Shown piece after piece: positions 16,795 through 24,622 of a stretch of 34,420 nucleotides of DNA. The translations under genes were made by a program, and so were the position numbers. Within the stretch, counting starts at the first letter, position 1, and every line of letters begins with the position of its first letter. Below the pieces are notes generated by a model. That model saw only the letters and a list, made by a program, of their open reading frames with translations, did no database searches and had not been told where the DNA came from. This stretch comes from Bacteroidia bacterium (GTDB taxonomy: Bacteria > Bacteroidota > Bacteroidia > Bacteroidales > Rikenellaceae): NCBI GenBank assembly GCA_025999315.1, contig BNXD01000012.1, positions 1-34,420 on the forward strand, read 5' to 3'.

Positions 16795-17502
16795 ATGAAG
16801 TATAAACGGATATTATTGAAGCTGAGCGGCGAGTCGCTGATGGGAGGGCAGCAATATGGCCTCTCGCCGCAGGTGCTCTCCTCGTATGCCGGACAGATCG
16901 GACAGGCGGTCAAAGAGGGCGTGCAGATGGGGATAGTGATCGGAGGGGGCAACATTTTCCGCGGACTGAGCGGTGTGGGCAAGGGTTTCGACAGGGTCAG
17001 GGGCGACCAGATGGGGATGTTGGCCACGGTGATCAACTCGCTGGCGTTGCAGTCGGCGCTCGAGAACGAAGGGGTGCGGTGCCGGGTGCTGACCTCCATA
17101 AGGATGGAGCCGATAGGCGAATATTACTCCAAGGCGCGGGCCGTCGAGTTGATGGAGCAGGGTTATGTGGTGATCGTGGGAGGGGGGACCTCCAACCCCT
17201 ATTTTTCGACCGATACGGCGTCGGCGCTCAGGGGGATCGAGCTCCAGACGGAGGTGATGCTCAAGGGTACGCGGGTGGACGGCATCTATACGGCCGACCC
17301 CGAGAAGGACCCCACAGCGACCCGGTTCGAGACGATCACCTTCGAGGAGATATACAGCCGGGGGCTGAAGGTGATGGACCTTACGGCTTTCACGCTGTGC
17401 CGGGAGAACGGCCTGCCGGTCGTGGTCTTCGACATGGACACTCCGGGCAACCTGATGCGGGTGCTGAAGGGCGAAAAAACAGGTACGACAGTCAAATTTT
17501 AG
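16795..17502 (+). CDS. pyrH: UMP kinase
   Basis: A 235-residue amino-acid-kinase-fold enzyme that phosphorylates UMP to UDP in pyrimidine synthesis. It starts MKYKRILLKLSGESLMG, with the KLSGE nucleotide-binding motif at 9-13; GIVIGGGNIFRG near 43-54 and DTASALRGIEL near 139-149 are typical, as is the GTRVDGIYTADPEKDP segment. The bacterial hexameric enzyme is normally regulated by GTP and UTP. frr begins four bases after the stop, the classic pyrH-frr pair. Confidence 0.97.
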   Translation: MKYKRILLKLSGESLMGGQQYGLSPQVLSSYAGQIGQAVKEGVQMGIVIGGGNIFRGLSGVGKGFDRVRGDQMGMLATVINSLALQSALENEGVRCRVLTSIRMEPIGEYYSKARAVELMEQGYVVIVGGGTSNPYFSTDTASALRGIELQTEVMLKGTRVDGIYTADPEKDPTATRFETITFEEIYSRGLKVMDLTAFTLCRENGLPVVVFDMDTPGNLMRVLKGEKTGTTVKF

Positions 17503-17506
17503 AGCC

Positions 17507-18067
17507 ATGATAGAGATAAAAAGCATTATCGACGCCTCGGGAGCAAAGATGCAGAAGGCGGTCGATTTTCTGGCCGAGGAGCTGGCCACCATACGCGCCG
17601 GCAAGGCGAGCCCCAATGTGCTGAACGGTGTTACGGTGGAGTATTACGGCTCGCCGATGAACATCTCGCAGGTGGCGAGCATAACCGTGCCCGACGCCAA
17701 AACGGTGCTCATCCAGCCGTGGGAAAAGGGCATGATCCCCACCATAGAGAAAGCCATCCTCAACTCGAACATCGGCCTTACGCCGTCGAACAACGGCGAG
17801 CAGATACGCCTTACGATCCCGGCCCTGACCGAGGAACGCCGCCTGCAACTTGTCAAACAGATGAAGGTTTACGCCGAGAATGCGCGTGTGAGCCTGAGGA
17901 GCACGCGACGCGACGCGGTGGAGACGCTCAAAAAGGCGGTCAAGGACGGTATGCCCGAGGACATGGCCAAGGATGGCGAGGATGAGATGCAGAAGCTCAC
18001 CGACAAATTCTCGAAAAAGATCGACGAACTGATCGCCGTCAAGGAGAAAGAGGTGATGACCGTCTGA
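17507..18067 (+). CDS. frr: Ribosome recycling factor
   Basis: A 186-residue protein with the full RRF pattern: long helical bundle ends and a small beta domain, with LATIRAGKASPNVLNGVTVEYYGSP near 26-50, and the C-terminal RRDAVETLKKAVKDGMPEDM segment. With EF-G it splits the post-termination ribosome. Its length is normal. A strong terminator lies about 60 bp after the stop, closing the operon with pyrH. Confidence 0.97.
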   Translation: MIEIKSIIDASGAKMQKAVDFLAEELATIRAGKASPNVLNGVTVEYYGSPMNISQVASITVPDAKTVLIQPWEKGMIPTIEKAILNSNIGLTPSNNGEQIRLTIPALTEERRLQLVKQMKVYAENARVSLRSTRRDAVETLKKAVKDGMPEDMAKDGEDEMQKLTDKFSKKIDELIAVKEKEVMTV

Positions 18068-18127
18068 GACGGTCGCTGCCGACAGGGCAGGTCCGCCGGC
18101 CTGCAGGGTCGCAGGTCCGCCACGAAC

Positions 18128-18173
18128 CGAAACCCCCTCCGACACACGCTGCCGGAGGGGGTTTCGTGTTTTT
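18128..18173 (+). terminator. Terminator of the pyrH-frr operon
   Basis: CGAAACCCCCTCCG (18128-18141) pairs with 18153-18166 across an 11-base loop, a 14-bp GC-rich stem, followed by TGTTTTT. Confidence 0.88.
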
Positions 18174-18316
18174 AGGGGGGGGTGATTTTAGGGCGTGTTC
18201 ACATAATCGGCACATATAAAAAGGCCGGTACGAGACGCGCACAGGCTGATGTCTCGCGCTGCGAACCCCATCAGGGCGATCTCTGCAGGTGAAAACAGAG
18301 TCGTGAGACTTTTTTA

Positions 18317-18393
18317 GCTTGTAATTTTGGGGGATAAAAGAAAAAACTGTATCAAAGATACAGTTTTTTCTTTTATCCCCCAAAATTACAAGC
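18317..18393. repeat. 77-nt perfect hairpin with 37-bp arms ahead of a small secreted protein gene
   Basis: Bases 18317-18353 and 18357-18393 are exact reverse complements with an AAA spacer. The right arm contains a long T-rich run and ends two bases before the ATG of the next gene, so the transcript would fold over its own ribosome-binding region. The left arm contains TAATTTTG, a fit to the -7 box. It could be a terminator that also limits read-through, a translation-blocking hairpin, or a fold-back artefact. Confidence 0.85.
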
Positions 18394-18395
18394 CC

Positions 18396-18653
18396 ATGAG
18401 ACAACTTAACCTGCTATTACTAACGACCTTTACGGTCGGTCTGCTGGCCGCAGCGGGCGCAAGCGGAGCGGCCCAAAATCCCAAATCGAAAGAGCAAAAA
18501 CGCACCGAGCAGATCACCGCCTCCCACAACCGGAAACTGCAGGCGATCATCTCCCCCGACCAGACCCGAAAAATGCTGGCCGACAATAACTACCACGCCA
18601 AACGCCGCGCCACACAGACTCCTCAAACTCCCGCCGCCAAACTCCAAAAATAA
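18396..18653 (+). CDS. Small secreted protein of unknown function
   Basis: An 85-residue protein with a signal peptide of about 25 residues (MRQLNLLLLTTFTVGLLAAA), cut probably after GASGAAQ. The remaining 60 residues are basic and rich in Lys, Gln, Thr and Arg, likely disordered or helical, with no Cys and no family I recognise. The ATG follows the 77-nt hairpin by two bases, so expression may be controlled by that structure. The C10 protease gene begins 47 bp downstream and could be in the same transcript. Coding potential is likely because the signal peptide is good, but function is unknown. Confidence 0.55.
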   Translation: MRQLNLLLLTTFTVGLLAAAGASGAAQNPKSKEQKRTEQITASHNRKLQAIISPDQTRKMLADNNYHAKRRATQTPQTPAAKLQK

Positions 18654-18700
18654 CCCGGCAGGATCATCAGCCGCTGTTTAAAATACGAAAACCACGAATC

Positions 18701-20098
18701 ATGAAAAATATTTTATTATATTTGTTAATATTATCGTCGTCATCTTTTATTTTTTCGTGCACGACGATCAACGATGACGCCCGTTCGGCCCCCGAGCAGA
18801 GCGATCTGCAAATCTCCTCGGACGAAGAGAAGGCCGTCGAGACATTCAACCGGTTCCTCGACATGCTGAACAGCAGTTCCAAGACAAGAGCGAGTGTGGC
18901 CGACGCCCGGGTCGCGTCTGTCAGGAAGACCTCGTCCGGGGCCTACTCGGGCACACCGCAAACCCGTTCGGGCGATGCTCAGGGGCTGGCGATGTATGAG
19001 TTGACGCTCGAAAATCCCGACAACAGCAAAGGGTTCGCCGTTGTTGCCGACCCGGCTTTCGCCGATCAGGTGATCGCCTATGCGCCCGTGGGCTCTCTTG
19101 CCGATACGACCTACAATCTGGGGCTTGCGATGTATCTCAAAGAGTTTGCCATGCTTTTGGAGGCTCCCGAACAAGTCGCCACCCGAACCGATTACTGGCA
19201 ACCGAACTGGCAGGATATTTTTCCAGAGGTGCCGGGCACTCGTGAATTTGTCAGATGGCTCGAGCCGTACGAATATGGCCAGGGGAATGGCCAAAGTTGG
19301 ATTTATTCCGATCCGATAGATTATACTGAATTAAACACAGCCTATGTGCCGACTCGATGGGACCAAGAAAATCCTTATAACAATCTTGTGCCATACTATG
19401 TATCCGGGACTTCTAAACGAGTCAGAGTCGGATGCGCCTCCGTTGCTATCGGTCAGATAATGGCTTTTCATCAACATCCTTCGACTTACAACTGGAGCTT
19501 GTTGACACAGTCCCCCACGATCCCGCCGTGGATATACATTACAGATGGCGAGAATCAACTCGAAGATCAGACGCCAGCCCAGGCGGAAGTAGCCCAGTTG
19601 TTGCATGACATCGCAACTGCCGCAGGAACAGATTATGACACAGAAGCAGACTCAGGGGGTACTGATGTTTACATGGTTGTCCCAGCTCTGAATGCAATGG
19701 GATATTCCGGAACTTATGTAGTCATAGGCAGCGCAACCGGCCTTGCCACGCTGGCGCCCCTCAGAGAGGAGATAATAACCCATCAAAGACCATTTCTTTT
19801 TTGTGGGCAAACGCACATCATTAAAAATGGTATGTCGGTCCAGGCTGGACATATTTGGGTGGTCGATGCGATATGGACTTACGAGCGATGGGGATATATT
19901 TCGTTCTGGCAATATGGTGGCGAGCACCACGGGCAGGAGGGCCTGGATAGATATAGAACACAATGCAACATGCTGCACTGCAACTGGGGCTGGGGTGGAC
20001 AGGACAACGGCTGGTATTACAACTATTCGCCACCAAAAATCGGAGGTGCAAGGTTCTATTTTGGGAAAACTTTGATCACGGGCATCGTACCCTTATAA
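18701..20098 (+). CDS. C10-family cysteine protease lipoprotein (streptopain-like)
   Basis: A 465-residue lipoprotein: signal peptide with lipobox FSC (Cys20), a propeptide-like region to about 190, then a peptidase C10 (SpeB/interpain-type) domain. The nucleophile is Cys245 in VGCASVAIGQIMAFHQHP, the catalytic His is His384 in AGHIWVVDA, and HCNWGWGGQDNGWYY (from His426) is the conserved aromatic end motif. The family makes secreted proteases, often activated by removing the propeptide; here the protein is probably tethered to the outer membrane surface. The first third has GC-rich codons like the neighbours, but from about 19300 onward it is visibly AT-richer. A small lipoprotein gene follows after 11 bp. 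Confidence 0.9.
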   Translation: MKNILLYLLILSSSSFIFSCTTINDDARSAPEQSDLQISSDEEKAVETFNRFLDMLNSSSKTRASVADARVASVRKTSSGAYSGTPQTRSGDAQGLAMYELTLENPDNSKGFAVVADPAFADQVIAYAPVGSLADTTYNLGLAMYLKEFAMLLEAPEQVATRTDYWQPNWQDIFPEVPGTREFVRWLEPYEYGQGNGQSWIYSDPIDYTELNTAYVPTRWDQENPYNNLVPYYVSGTSKRVRVGCASVAIGQIMAFHQHPSTYNWSLLTQSPTIPPWIYITDGENQLEDQTPAQAEVAQLLHDIATAAGTDYDTEADSGGTDVYMVVPALNAMGYSGTYVVIGSATGLATLAPLREEIITHQRPFLFCGQTHIIKNGMSVQAGHIWVVDAIWTYERWGYISFWQYGGEHHGQEGLDRYRTQCNMLHCNWGWGGQDNGWYYNYSPPKIGGARFYFGKTLITGIVPL

Positions 20099-20109
20099 TC
20101 AATAAAGCC

Positions 20110-20568
20110 ATGAAAAAGACTAATTTATTTGTTCTGGCATTGCTGTTGGCATCGATCGTTGCCGGATGCGGCAAGAATGACAATAAACCTGAGGAGACAG
20201 GTAAGCCTGAGCCGACGCCGACCATGATCACTGTTTATCCTTTTAATGCAAATTTTGAGTGGCACGAAAAAGGCGGAGACACTCTCGTCGTTCTTCGTAT
20301 TTGGAGTGGCAATGGCGGCTACAGGATCGTTCCTCCGGAGAAAATAGCTTTGTATGTAGTTGACAAAAACGCACACACATCATCCCGATATGTAAATGTC
20401 GATTATTCCGAGGAGATAATTGCGGCACGAATCGAAAACGATGTCGACATTATAGTAGAGCGTCGTTTACGAGACGACAACGTATGGGAAGCCCATTGTC
20501 TTTTTACGATTGTCGACAGCAAGGGAGAAAAAAAGACATTTGACGCCGGTTGGCTGCACTGGGTTTAG
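20110..20568 (+). CDS. Small lipoprotein next to the C10 protease, possible inhibitor
   Basis: A 152-residue lipoprotein: MKKTNLFVLALLLASIVAGCG with lipidated Cys20, a Pro/Glu-rich linker to about 38, and a roughly 110-residue beta-rich domain with a C-terminal WLHWV. I do not recognise the fold. In Bacteroides fragilis, small proteins encoded next to C10 proteases act as inhibitors of them; the spacing of 11 bp, the lipoprotein signal and the shared lower GC make a similar role here plausible, but this is inference. The ATG at 20110 was chosen for its signal peptide; the frame is open for 49 codons inside the protease gene. Confidence 0.7.
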   Translation: MKKTNLFVLALLLASIVAGCGKNDNKPEETGKPEPTPTMITVYPFNANFEWHEKGGDTLVVLRIWSGNGGYRIVPPEKIALYVVDKNAHTSSRYVNVDYSEEIIAARIENDVDIIVERRLRDDNVWEAHCLFTIVDSKGEKKTFDAGWLHWV

Positions 20569-20655
20569 CCTTGAGTTCAACCTGTTTATGGCATGACGGG
20601 AATAGCCGCTTCCGAAGCCATGAAATAAACGCATCCCGTGTCGCAAAGCGCTCTC

Positions 20656-20697
20656 ACCCCCCCGGCCCTCCCACGCGGAGGCCGGGGGGTTTTGGTT
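20656..20697 (+). terminator. Terminator of the C10 protease cluster
   Basis: CCCCCCGGCC pairs with GGCCGGGGGG (right arm 20680-20689) around a short loop with further CTCC/GGAG pairing, followed by TTTTGGTTTT. Confidence 0.85.
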
Positions 20698-20722
20698 TTC
20701 ACACAGGGAATGATTATTTTTG

Positions 20723-22321
20723 ATGGATCAAAACATCAGTATGAACGATAAATTGTTGTTGCTTGGCGATCAGGCCATCGCCCTGGGGGCGATAGATGCC
20801 GGGATAACGGGGGTGTACGCCTATCCGGGCACCCCGTCGACCGAGATCACCGAATACATTCAGGAGCGTGTCGCCTCGGGCGGACGGACGATCCACTGCC
20901 GGTGGTGCACCAACGAGAAGACCGCCATGGAGGCGGCTCTCGGGGTGTCGTATGTGGGGCGGCGGGCGTTGGTGTGCATGAAACATGTGGGGATGAACGT
21001 GGCCGCCGATGCGTTTGTCAATTCGGCCATGACGGGGGTGGGCGGAGGCCTTGTGGTGGTGGCGGCCGACGATCCGTCGATGCACTCGTCGCAGAACGAG
21101 CAGGACAGCCGGTTCTATGGCAAATTTGCCTTTGTGCCCATATTCGAGCCCTCGTCGCAGCAGGAGGCTTACCAAATGACCGTCGAGGCTTTCGACCTGT
21201 CGGAACGGGTGGGGTTGCCGGTGCTGATGCGCATCACCACGCGCATGGCCCACTCGCGGGCCATCGTCGCGCCGGGCGTGAGCAGAGGCGAAAATGCGCT
21301 GTCGATGCCCCGCAATCCGGCCGACTGGGTGTTGCTGCCGGTCAATGCCCGCCGCCGTTACCGCGAGCTGCTCGATCTGCAGCCCCGCTTGGAACAGATG
21401 TCGGAGGAGACCAGCGTCTACACCGGCGGACCGGACCACAGCATGGGCATCATCGCGTGCGGCATAGGTTACAACTACGTGATGGAGAACCTGCCCGGCG
21501 AACCGATCTACCCCGTGCTGAAGATCGATCGTTATCCTCTCCCCGTCGAGCGTCTTCGGGCCATGGCTGCCGAGTGCGGCTCGCTGCTGGTGGTCGAGGA
21601 CGGGCAGCCGTTTGTCGAGGAGCAGCTACGTGGTATACTGCCTTCCGCCTGCCGGGTCGAGGGCCGTCTCAGCGGCCGTCTGCCCCGCGTGGGCGAGTTG
21701 AACCCCGACAATGTGCGCCTGGCGCTCGGGCTGGCGCCGGCTGAGTGTGGCGATGTGTCGGAGCTGGTGGCGCCGCGACCTCCGGCGCTGTGCAACGGCT
21801 GCGGCCACCGGGATGTCTACAATGCGATGAACGAAGTGCTCAAGGATTTTCCCGCAAGCAAGGTTTTCAGCGACATAGGATGCTACACACTGGGGGCGTT
21901 GCCTCCGCTGAGGGCCATAGACAGCTGCGTCGACATGGGCGCTTCGATCACCATGGCCAAAGGGGCGTCCGACGCGGGGCTGTTTCCCGCACTGGCCGTC
22001 ATAGGCGACTCGACCTTCACCCACTCGGGTATCACGGGGTTGCTCGATGCCGTCAATTCGCGCTCGCCGATCACCGTGGTGATCTCCGACAACCTCACCA
22101 CGGCCATGACCGGCGGGCAGGATTCGGCGGGTACAGGTCGTCTCGAGGCCATCTGCCAGGGGGTAGGCGTCGAGCCCGAACATATCCGCGTGGTGGTGCC
22201 CCTGCCCAAAAACATGGAGCAGATCAGGACCACGCTGCGCGAAGAGATCGCCTACCGTGGGGTGTCGGTCATCATCCCCCGCCGCGAATGTATCCAGACA
22301 CTCAAAAGAAAGCACAAATGA
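20723..22321 (+). CDS. iorA: Indolepyruvate:ferredoxin oxidoreductase, alpha subunit
   Basis: A 532-residue thiamine-diphosphate enzyme. With IorB it converts aryl pyruvates from Trp, Phe and Tyr into aryl-acetyl-CoA and reduces ferredoxin. The N-terminal pyrimidine-binding domain shows AYPGTPSTEITEYIQ, and the ThDP-binding domain shows CNGCGHRD, IGDSTFTHSGITGLLDAV and DNLTTAMTGGQDSAGTG. The protein stops at PRRECIQTLKRKHK and has no C-terminal ferredoxin domain with two CxxCxxCxxxCP clusters, which is present in the archaeal form. I start at ATG 20723; the frame also has TTG three bases earlier and ATG at 20741. iorB overlaps by four bases. Confidence 0.93.
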   Translation: MDQNISMNDKLLLLGDQAIALGAIDAGITGVYAYPGTPSTEITEYIQERVASGGRTIHCRWCTNEKTAMEAALGVSYVGRRALVCMKHVGMNVAADAFVNSAMTGVGGGLVVVAADDPSMHSSQNEQDSRFYGKFAFVPIFEPSSQQEAYQMTVEAFDLSERVGLPVLMRITTRMAHSRAIVAPGVSRGENALSMPRNPADWVLLPVNARRRYRELLDLQPRLEQMSEETSVYTGGPDHSMGIIACGIGYNYVMENLPGEPIYPVLKIDRYPLPVERLRAMAAECGSLLVVEDGQPFVEEQLRGILPSACRVEGRLSGRLPRVGELNPDNVRLALGLAPAECGDVSELVAPRPPALCNGCGHRDVYNAMNEVLKDFPASKVFSDIGCYTLGALPPLRAIDSCVDMGASITMAKGASDAGLFPALAVIGDSTFTHSGITGLLDAVNSRSPITVVISDNLTTAMTGGQDSAGTGRLEAICQGVGVEPEHIRVVVPLPKNMEQIRTTLREEIAYRGVSVIIPRRECIQTLKRKHK

Positions 22322-22896
22322 AACTCGACATAATATTGGCAGGCGTGGGCGGCCAGGGCATACTGACCATTGCTACGGTGATAGGCGAGGCCGCCCTTGC
22401 CGAAGGGCTGCACATCAAGCAGGCCGAGGTGCACGGCATGAGCCAGCGCGGAGGCGATGTCCACTCCAACATGCGCATCAGTTCCGATCTGATCCACTCC
22501 GATCTGGTGGGCAAGGGGAGCGCCGATGTGGTCATCTCGCTCGAACCGATGGAGGCGTTGCGTTATGCCGCACATCTCAAGCCGCAGGGCTGGATCGTTT
22601 CGAGCCTGACGCCGGTGGTCAACATAACCAACTACCCCTCGCCGGACGAGATCATAGCCCGGCTGCGCGCCCGACCACACACGGTGCTTGTCGATGCGGA
22701 TGCCCTGGCGCAGGATTGCGGGGCTATGCGCTCGGCCAATATCGTGCTGCTGGGAGCTGCCTCGGGGGTGCTGGGCATCGATTATGCCGGGCTTGAGGAG
22801 GGCATACGCAACGTTTTCTCACGCAAGGGCGAAGCTGTGGTCGAAGCCAACCTCAAAGCCCTTGCCGCCGGTCGTCGGGCTGCCGCGAAGGGATGA
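22318..22896 (+). CDS. iorB: Indolepyruvate:ferredoxin oxidoreductase, beta subunit
   Basis: A 192-residue protein of the 2-oxoacid:ferredoxin oxidoreductase gamma-domain family. The glycine-rich loop GVGGQGILTIATVIGEAAL is at residues 9-27, and KQAEVHGMSQRGGDVHSNMR follows at about 36-55, both family hallmarks. It forms the complex with IorA and helps bind coenzyme A. Its start overlaps the iorA stop (ATGA at 22318-22321), which argues for equal production of the two subunits. Confidence 0.94.
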   Translation: MKLDIILAGVGGQGILTIATVIGEAALAEGLHIKQAEVHGMSQRGGDVHSNMRISSDLIHSDLVGKGSADVVISLEPMEALRYAAHLKPQGWIVSSLTPVVNITNYPSPDEIIARLRARPHTVLVDADALAQDCGAMRSANIVLLGAASGVLGIDYAGLEEGIRNVFSRKGEAVVEANLKALAAGRRAAAKG

Positions 22897-23322
22897 TGTG
22901 GGATTTAGTCGGCCAACGTCAATTCGAGAGAAGTACGGATAAATTTTAGAACCATCGTTATTCTGCCCTGTCGGGTCGAAAATTTAAACAGCATCCTGAT
23001 TTTTCCGAAAAAAATTTGCGGAGAATGATTTTTGTCCTATATTTGCACTCCGGTTCGTTATCTGCTCGTTGCAAACGAATGGTCGACAGAGGGGAGGGGG
23101 CGAGAGAAGGTTGGAGGAGAAGGGATGAGCGGAGGACTGTAGAGAGTAGAGTGGTGTGAGTGGGAGAAGGCAGGATTTTTATATGCGAGATGGACGAGAG
23201 AGAGGGGCGGGCGAGAGGAGTAAGAGATGGCGTGAGGGAGATGTAGATTTGGAGGGGGAGGGGGAGTGTGAGGGAGATATGGTTTGCGAGAGGGCGTCGG
23301 GGTTTTGTATGAGAAAATATTC
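22897..23322. other. Promoter and purine-rich leader before tRNA-Val
   Basis: This 426-bp gap has a consensus promoter (23015-23045) and then about 200 bp (23084-23290) in which the plus strand is almost wholly G, A and some T, with very few C. Words such as GTGAGGGAGAT recur (near 23231 and 23270). A low-complexity open frame of 49 codons (23183-23332) ends inside the tRNA and is unlikely to be a gene. The leader would be part of the tRNA precursor, cleaved by RNase P, or a separate RNA. Confidence 0.55.
23015..23045 (+). promoter_or_regulatory. Consensus promoter upstream of tRNA-Val
   Basis: TTTG (23015-23018), exactly 19 bases, then TATATTTG (23038-23045): a perfect match to the Bacteroidetes housekeeping consensus TTTG-N19-TAnnTTTG. 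Transcription would begin near 23052, about 270 nt ahead of the tRNA. Confidence 0.85.
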
Positions 23323-23397
23323 GGGAGCTTAGCTCAGCTGGTTCAGAGCGTCTGCCTTACAAGCAGAGGGTCGGGGGTTCGAATCCCTCAGCTCCCA
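23323..23397 (+). tRNA. tRNA-Val (TAC)
   Basis: A 75-nt cloverleaf: acceptor GGGAGCT/AGCTCCC, D-arm GCTCAGCTGGTTCAGAGC, anticodon arm TCTGC-CTTACAA-GCAGA with anticodon TAC, T-arm GGGGGTTCGAATCCCTC (first and last pair G-C), discriminator A. CCA is not encoded. Confidence 0.95.
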
Positions 23398-23406
23398 CAA
23401 AGAAAC

Positions 23407-23443
23407 AGAGCGACTTGCAGAGATGCGGGTCGCTTTTGTTTTT
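23407..23443 (+). terminator. Terminator of tRNA-Val
   Basis: AGCGAC pairs with GTCGCT across a 14-base loop, followed by TTTGTTTTTG, ten bases beyond the tRNA. Confidence 0.65.
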
Positions 23444-23671
23444 GTAGTGTACATGCATTTGCATACAACTTTGTGGGTTAGGCTCCTGATATTTAAGGCT
23501 TTGGATCTGGTTGCTGAACGAATCTCTATCGCAACGACGGTACGCGGAGACGGTTAATGCTACGCCACGTTTGCCGTACCGTCCCCTTGCCTGTTGGTAG
23601 CGTCCAGCACGTTGCAGTAGAAACCGGCCGGGCAAGGCTTCCCGAAAAGGAACCGCCACAGGCGGCCACGA
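23444..23671. other. Spacer between tRNA-Val and the transposase remnant
   Basis: No gene seen. A 9-bp inverted repeat, GACGGTACG (23536-23544) and CGTACCGTC (23575-23583), could form a stem. The sequence before the remnant differs in GC from the AT-rich IS piece, so the IS left part was lost or never present here. Confidence 0.35.
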
Positions 23672-24037
23672 CGTGAGTTTGTATTCTTAACCAATGCAAC
23701 ACACATTTCTGCCCTCCAGGTCGCCGGACTTTACAAGAATCGCTGGCAAGTAGAGCTTTTCTTCAAATGGCTAAAGCAACACCTCAAAATCAAAAAATTC
23801 TGGGGTACTACAGAGAATGCTGTAAGAATACAAATCTATGCTGCAATATCCACTTATTGCCTGGCTGCAATTGTCCAACATGATATGCAACTTGACGGAA
23901 GTACATACGAAGTTCTACAAATCCTAAGCATATCACTGACGGATAAAGCCCAATTGAAAGACCTCTTTAACAAAACTAATTTTCAATATGGCAAAGATCG
24001 ATGTGGCCCTAATGGCCCAAGTTTATTTAATTTTTAA
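23672..24037 (+). pseudogene. C-terminal remnant of an IS4-family transposase
   Basis: From about 23672 a plus-strand frame without a start reads REFVFLTNATHISALQVAG, then YKNRWQVELFFKWLK, and ends SLFNF and stop at 24037, some 121 codons. The spacing Y-2-R-3-E-6-K is the IS4-family signature around the third catalytic residue, the Glu. The first two thirds of a transposase, with both catalytic Asp, are missing. The piece is AT-rich compared with its surroundings. AATTTTAATGGGACACTAAT at 24046-24065 probably includes the right end of the element. Confidence 0.85.
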
Positions 24038-24208
24038 TAACGCCCCAATTTTAATGGGACACTAATGAATAAACATCTCGAAGATAAATTATCACAATGC
24101 CTTTCAGCAGAGGAATTTGAACAATATTTTGAAGACAAGTAGCGTCGGCTCCCGTTTCCCGTTGTTCCGCGCTCCCGCGAGGTTAGCGATAAATCTCTCC
24201 AAAATCGT

Positions 24209-24216
24209 TATCTTTG
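24209..24216 (+). promoter_or_regulatory. -7 box of the mutL cluster promoter
   Basis: TATCTTTG fits TAnnTTTG and lies 54 bp before the first gene of the cluster. No clear -33 element is seen. Confidence 0.5.
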
Positions 24217-24270
24217 CCTTCGGACAAGCCCCGACGGGAGACCGAAAAGGGGTAATATTCACCGCAGATC

Positions 24271-24609
24271 ATGCTTGGAGTCGATGCTTTCAGGCGCAAA
24301 CCGCGCCGATTTGAATATACGCCACGCTATTGGGACCCCCGTGCCGAGGCGCGGGAACTGAGACGTCATACCCTCCCGAATGAGGCGAAGCAAACCGGAC
24401 AGACGGGCTGTCCGGATGCTGCCGTCCGGCAACGCGCGAAGGTCGAAGAGTATCGCCCGGGGCAATATATCCGTTTGTCGATGCTCGCACGCCGGGGCAT
24501 GGGCGACGGGCAGGCCCGGCAAGACAAATACCGGGTGCGCTACCGTCGTCTGATCGTCTGTCTGGTTGCGCTGACAGCGCTGACCGTCCTGTTGCTGCAA
24601 AGTATATAA
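24271..24609 (+). CDS. Conserved small membrane protein upstream of mutL
   Basis: A 112-residue protein. The N-terminal part is basic with FRRKPRRFEYTPRYWDPRAEARELRR, resembling a short protein that I recall before mutL in other Bacteroidetes (pattern RxFxYxPRYxDPxxE). One hydrophobic helix (LIVCLVALTALTVLLL) ends the protein, so it is anchored in the membrane at its C-terminus. mutL starts 13 bp after the stop. The role is unknown. Confidence 0.7.
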   Translation: MLGVDAFRRKPRRFEYTPRYWDPRAEARELRRHTLPNEAKQTGQTGCPDAAVRQRAKVEEYRPGQYIRLSMLARRGMGDGQARQDKYRVRYRRLIVCLVALTALTVLLLQSI

Positions 24610-24622
24610 TAGTGCGCCGCCC

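Noticed and set aside
23183..23332. 49-codon open frame in the purine-rich leader
   Set aside because: Low-complexity Gly/Arg/Glu translation that ends in the tRNA; explained by base composition alone.
24065..24142. 25-codon open frame MNKHLEDKLSQC...EDK after the IS end
   Set aside because: Too short and without ribosome site or known match; it might be the tail of a gene cut by the IS, but this cannot be supported.
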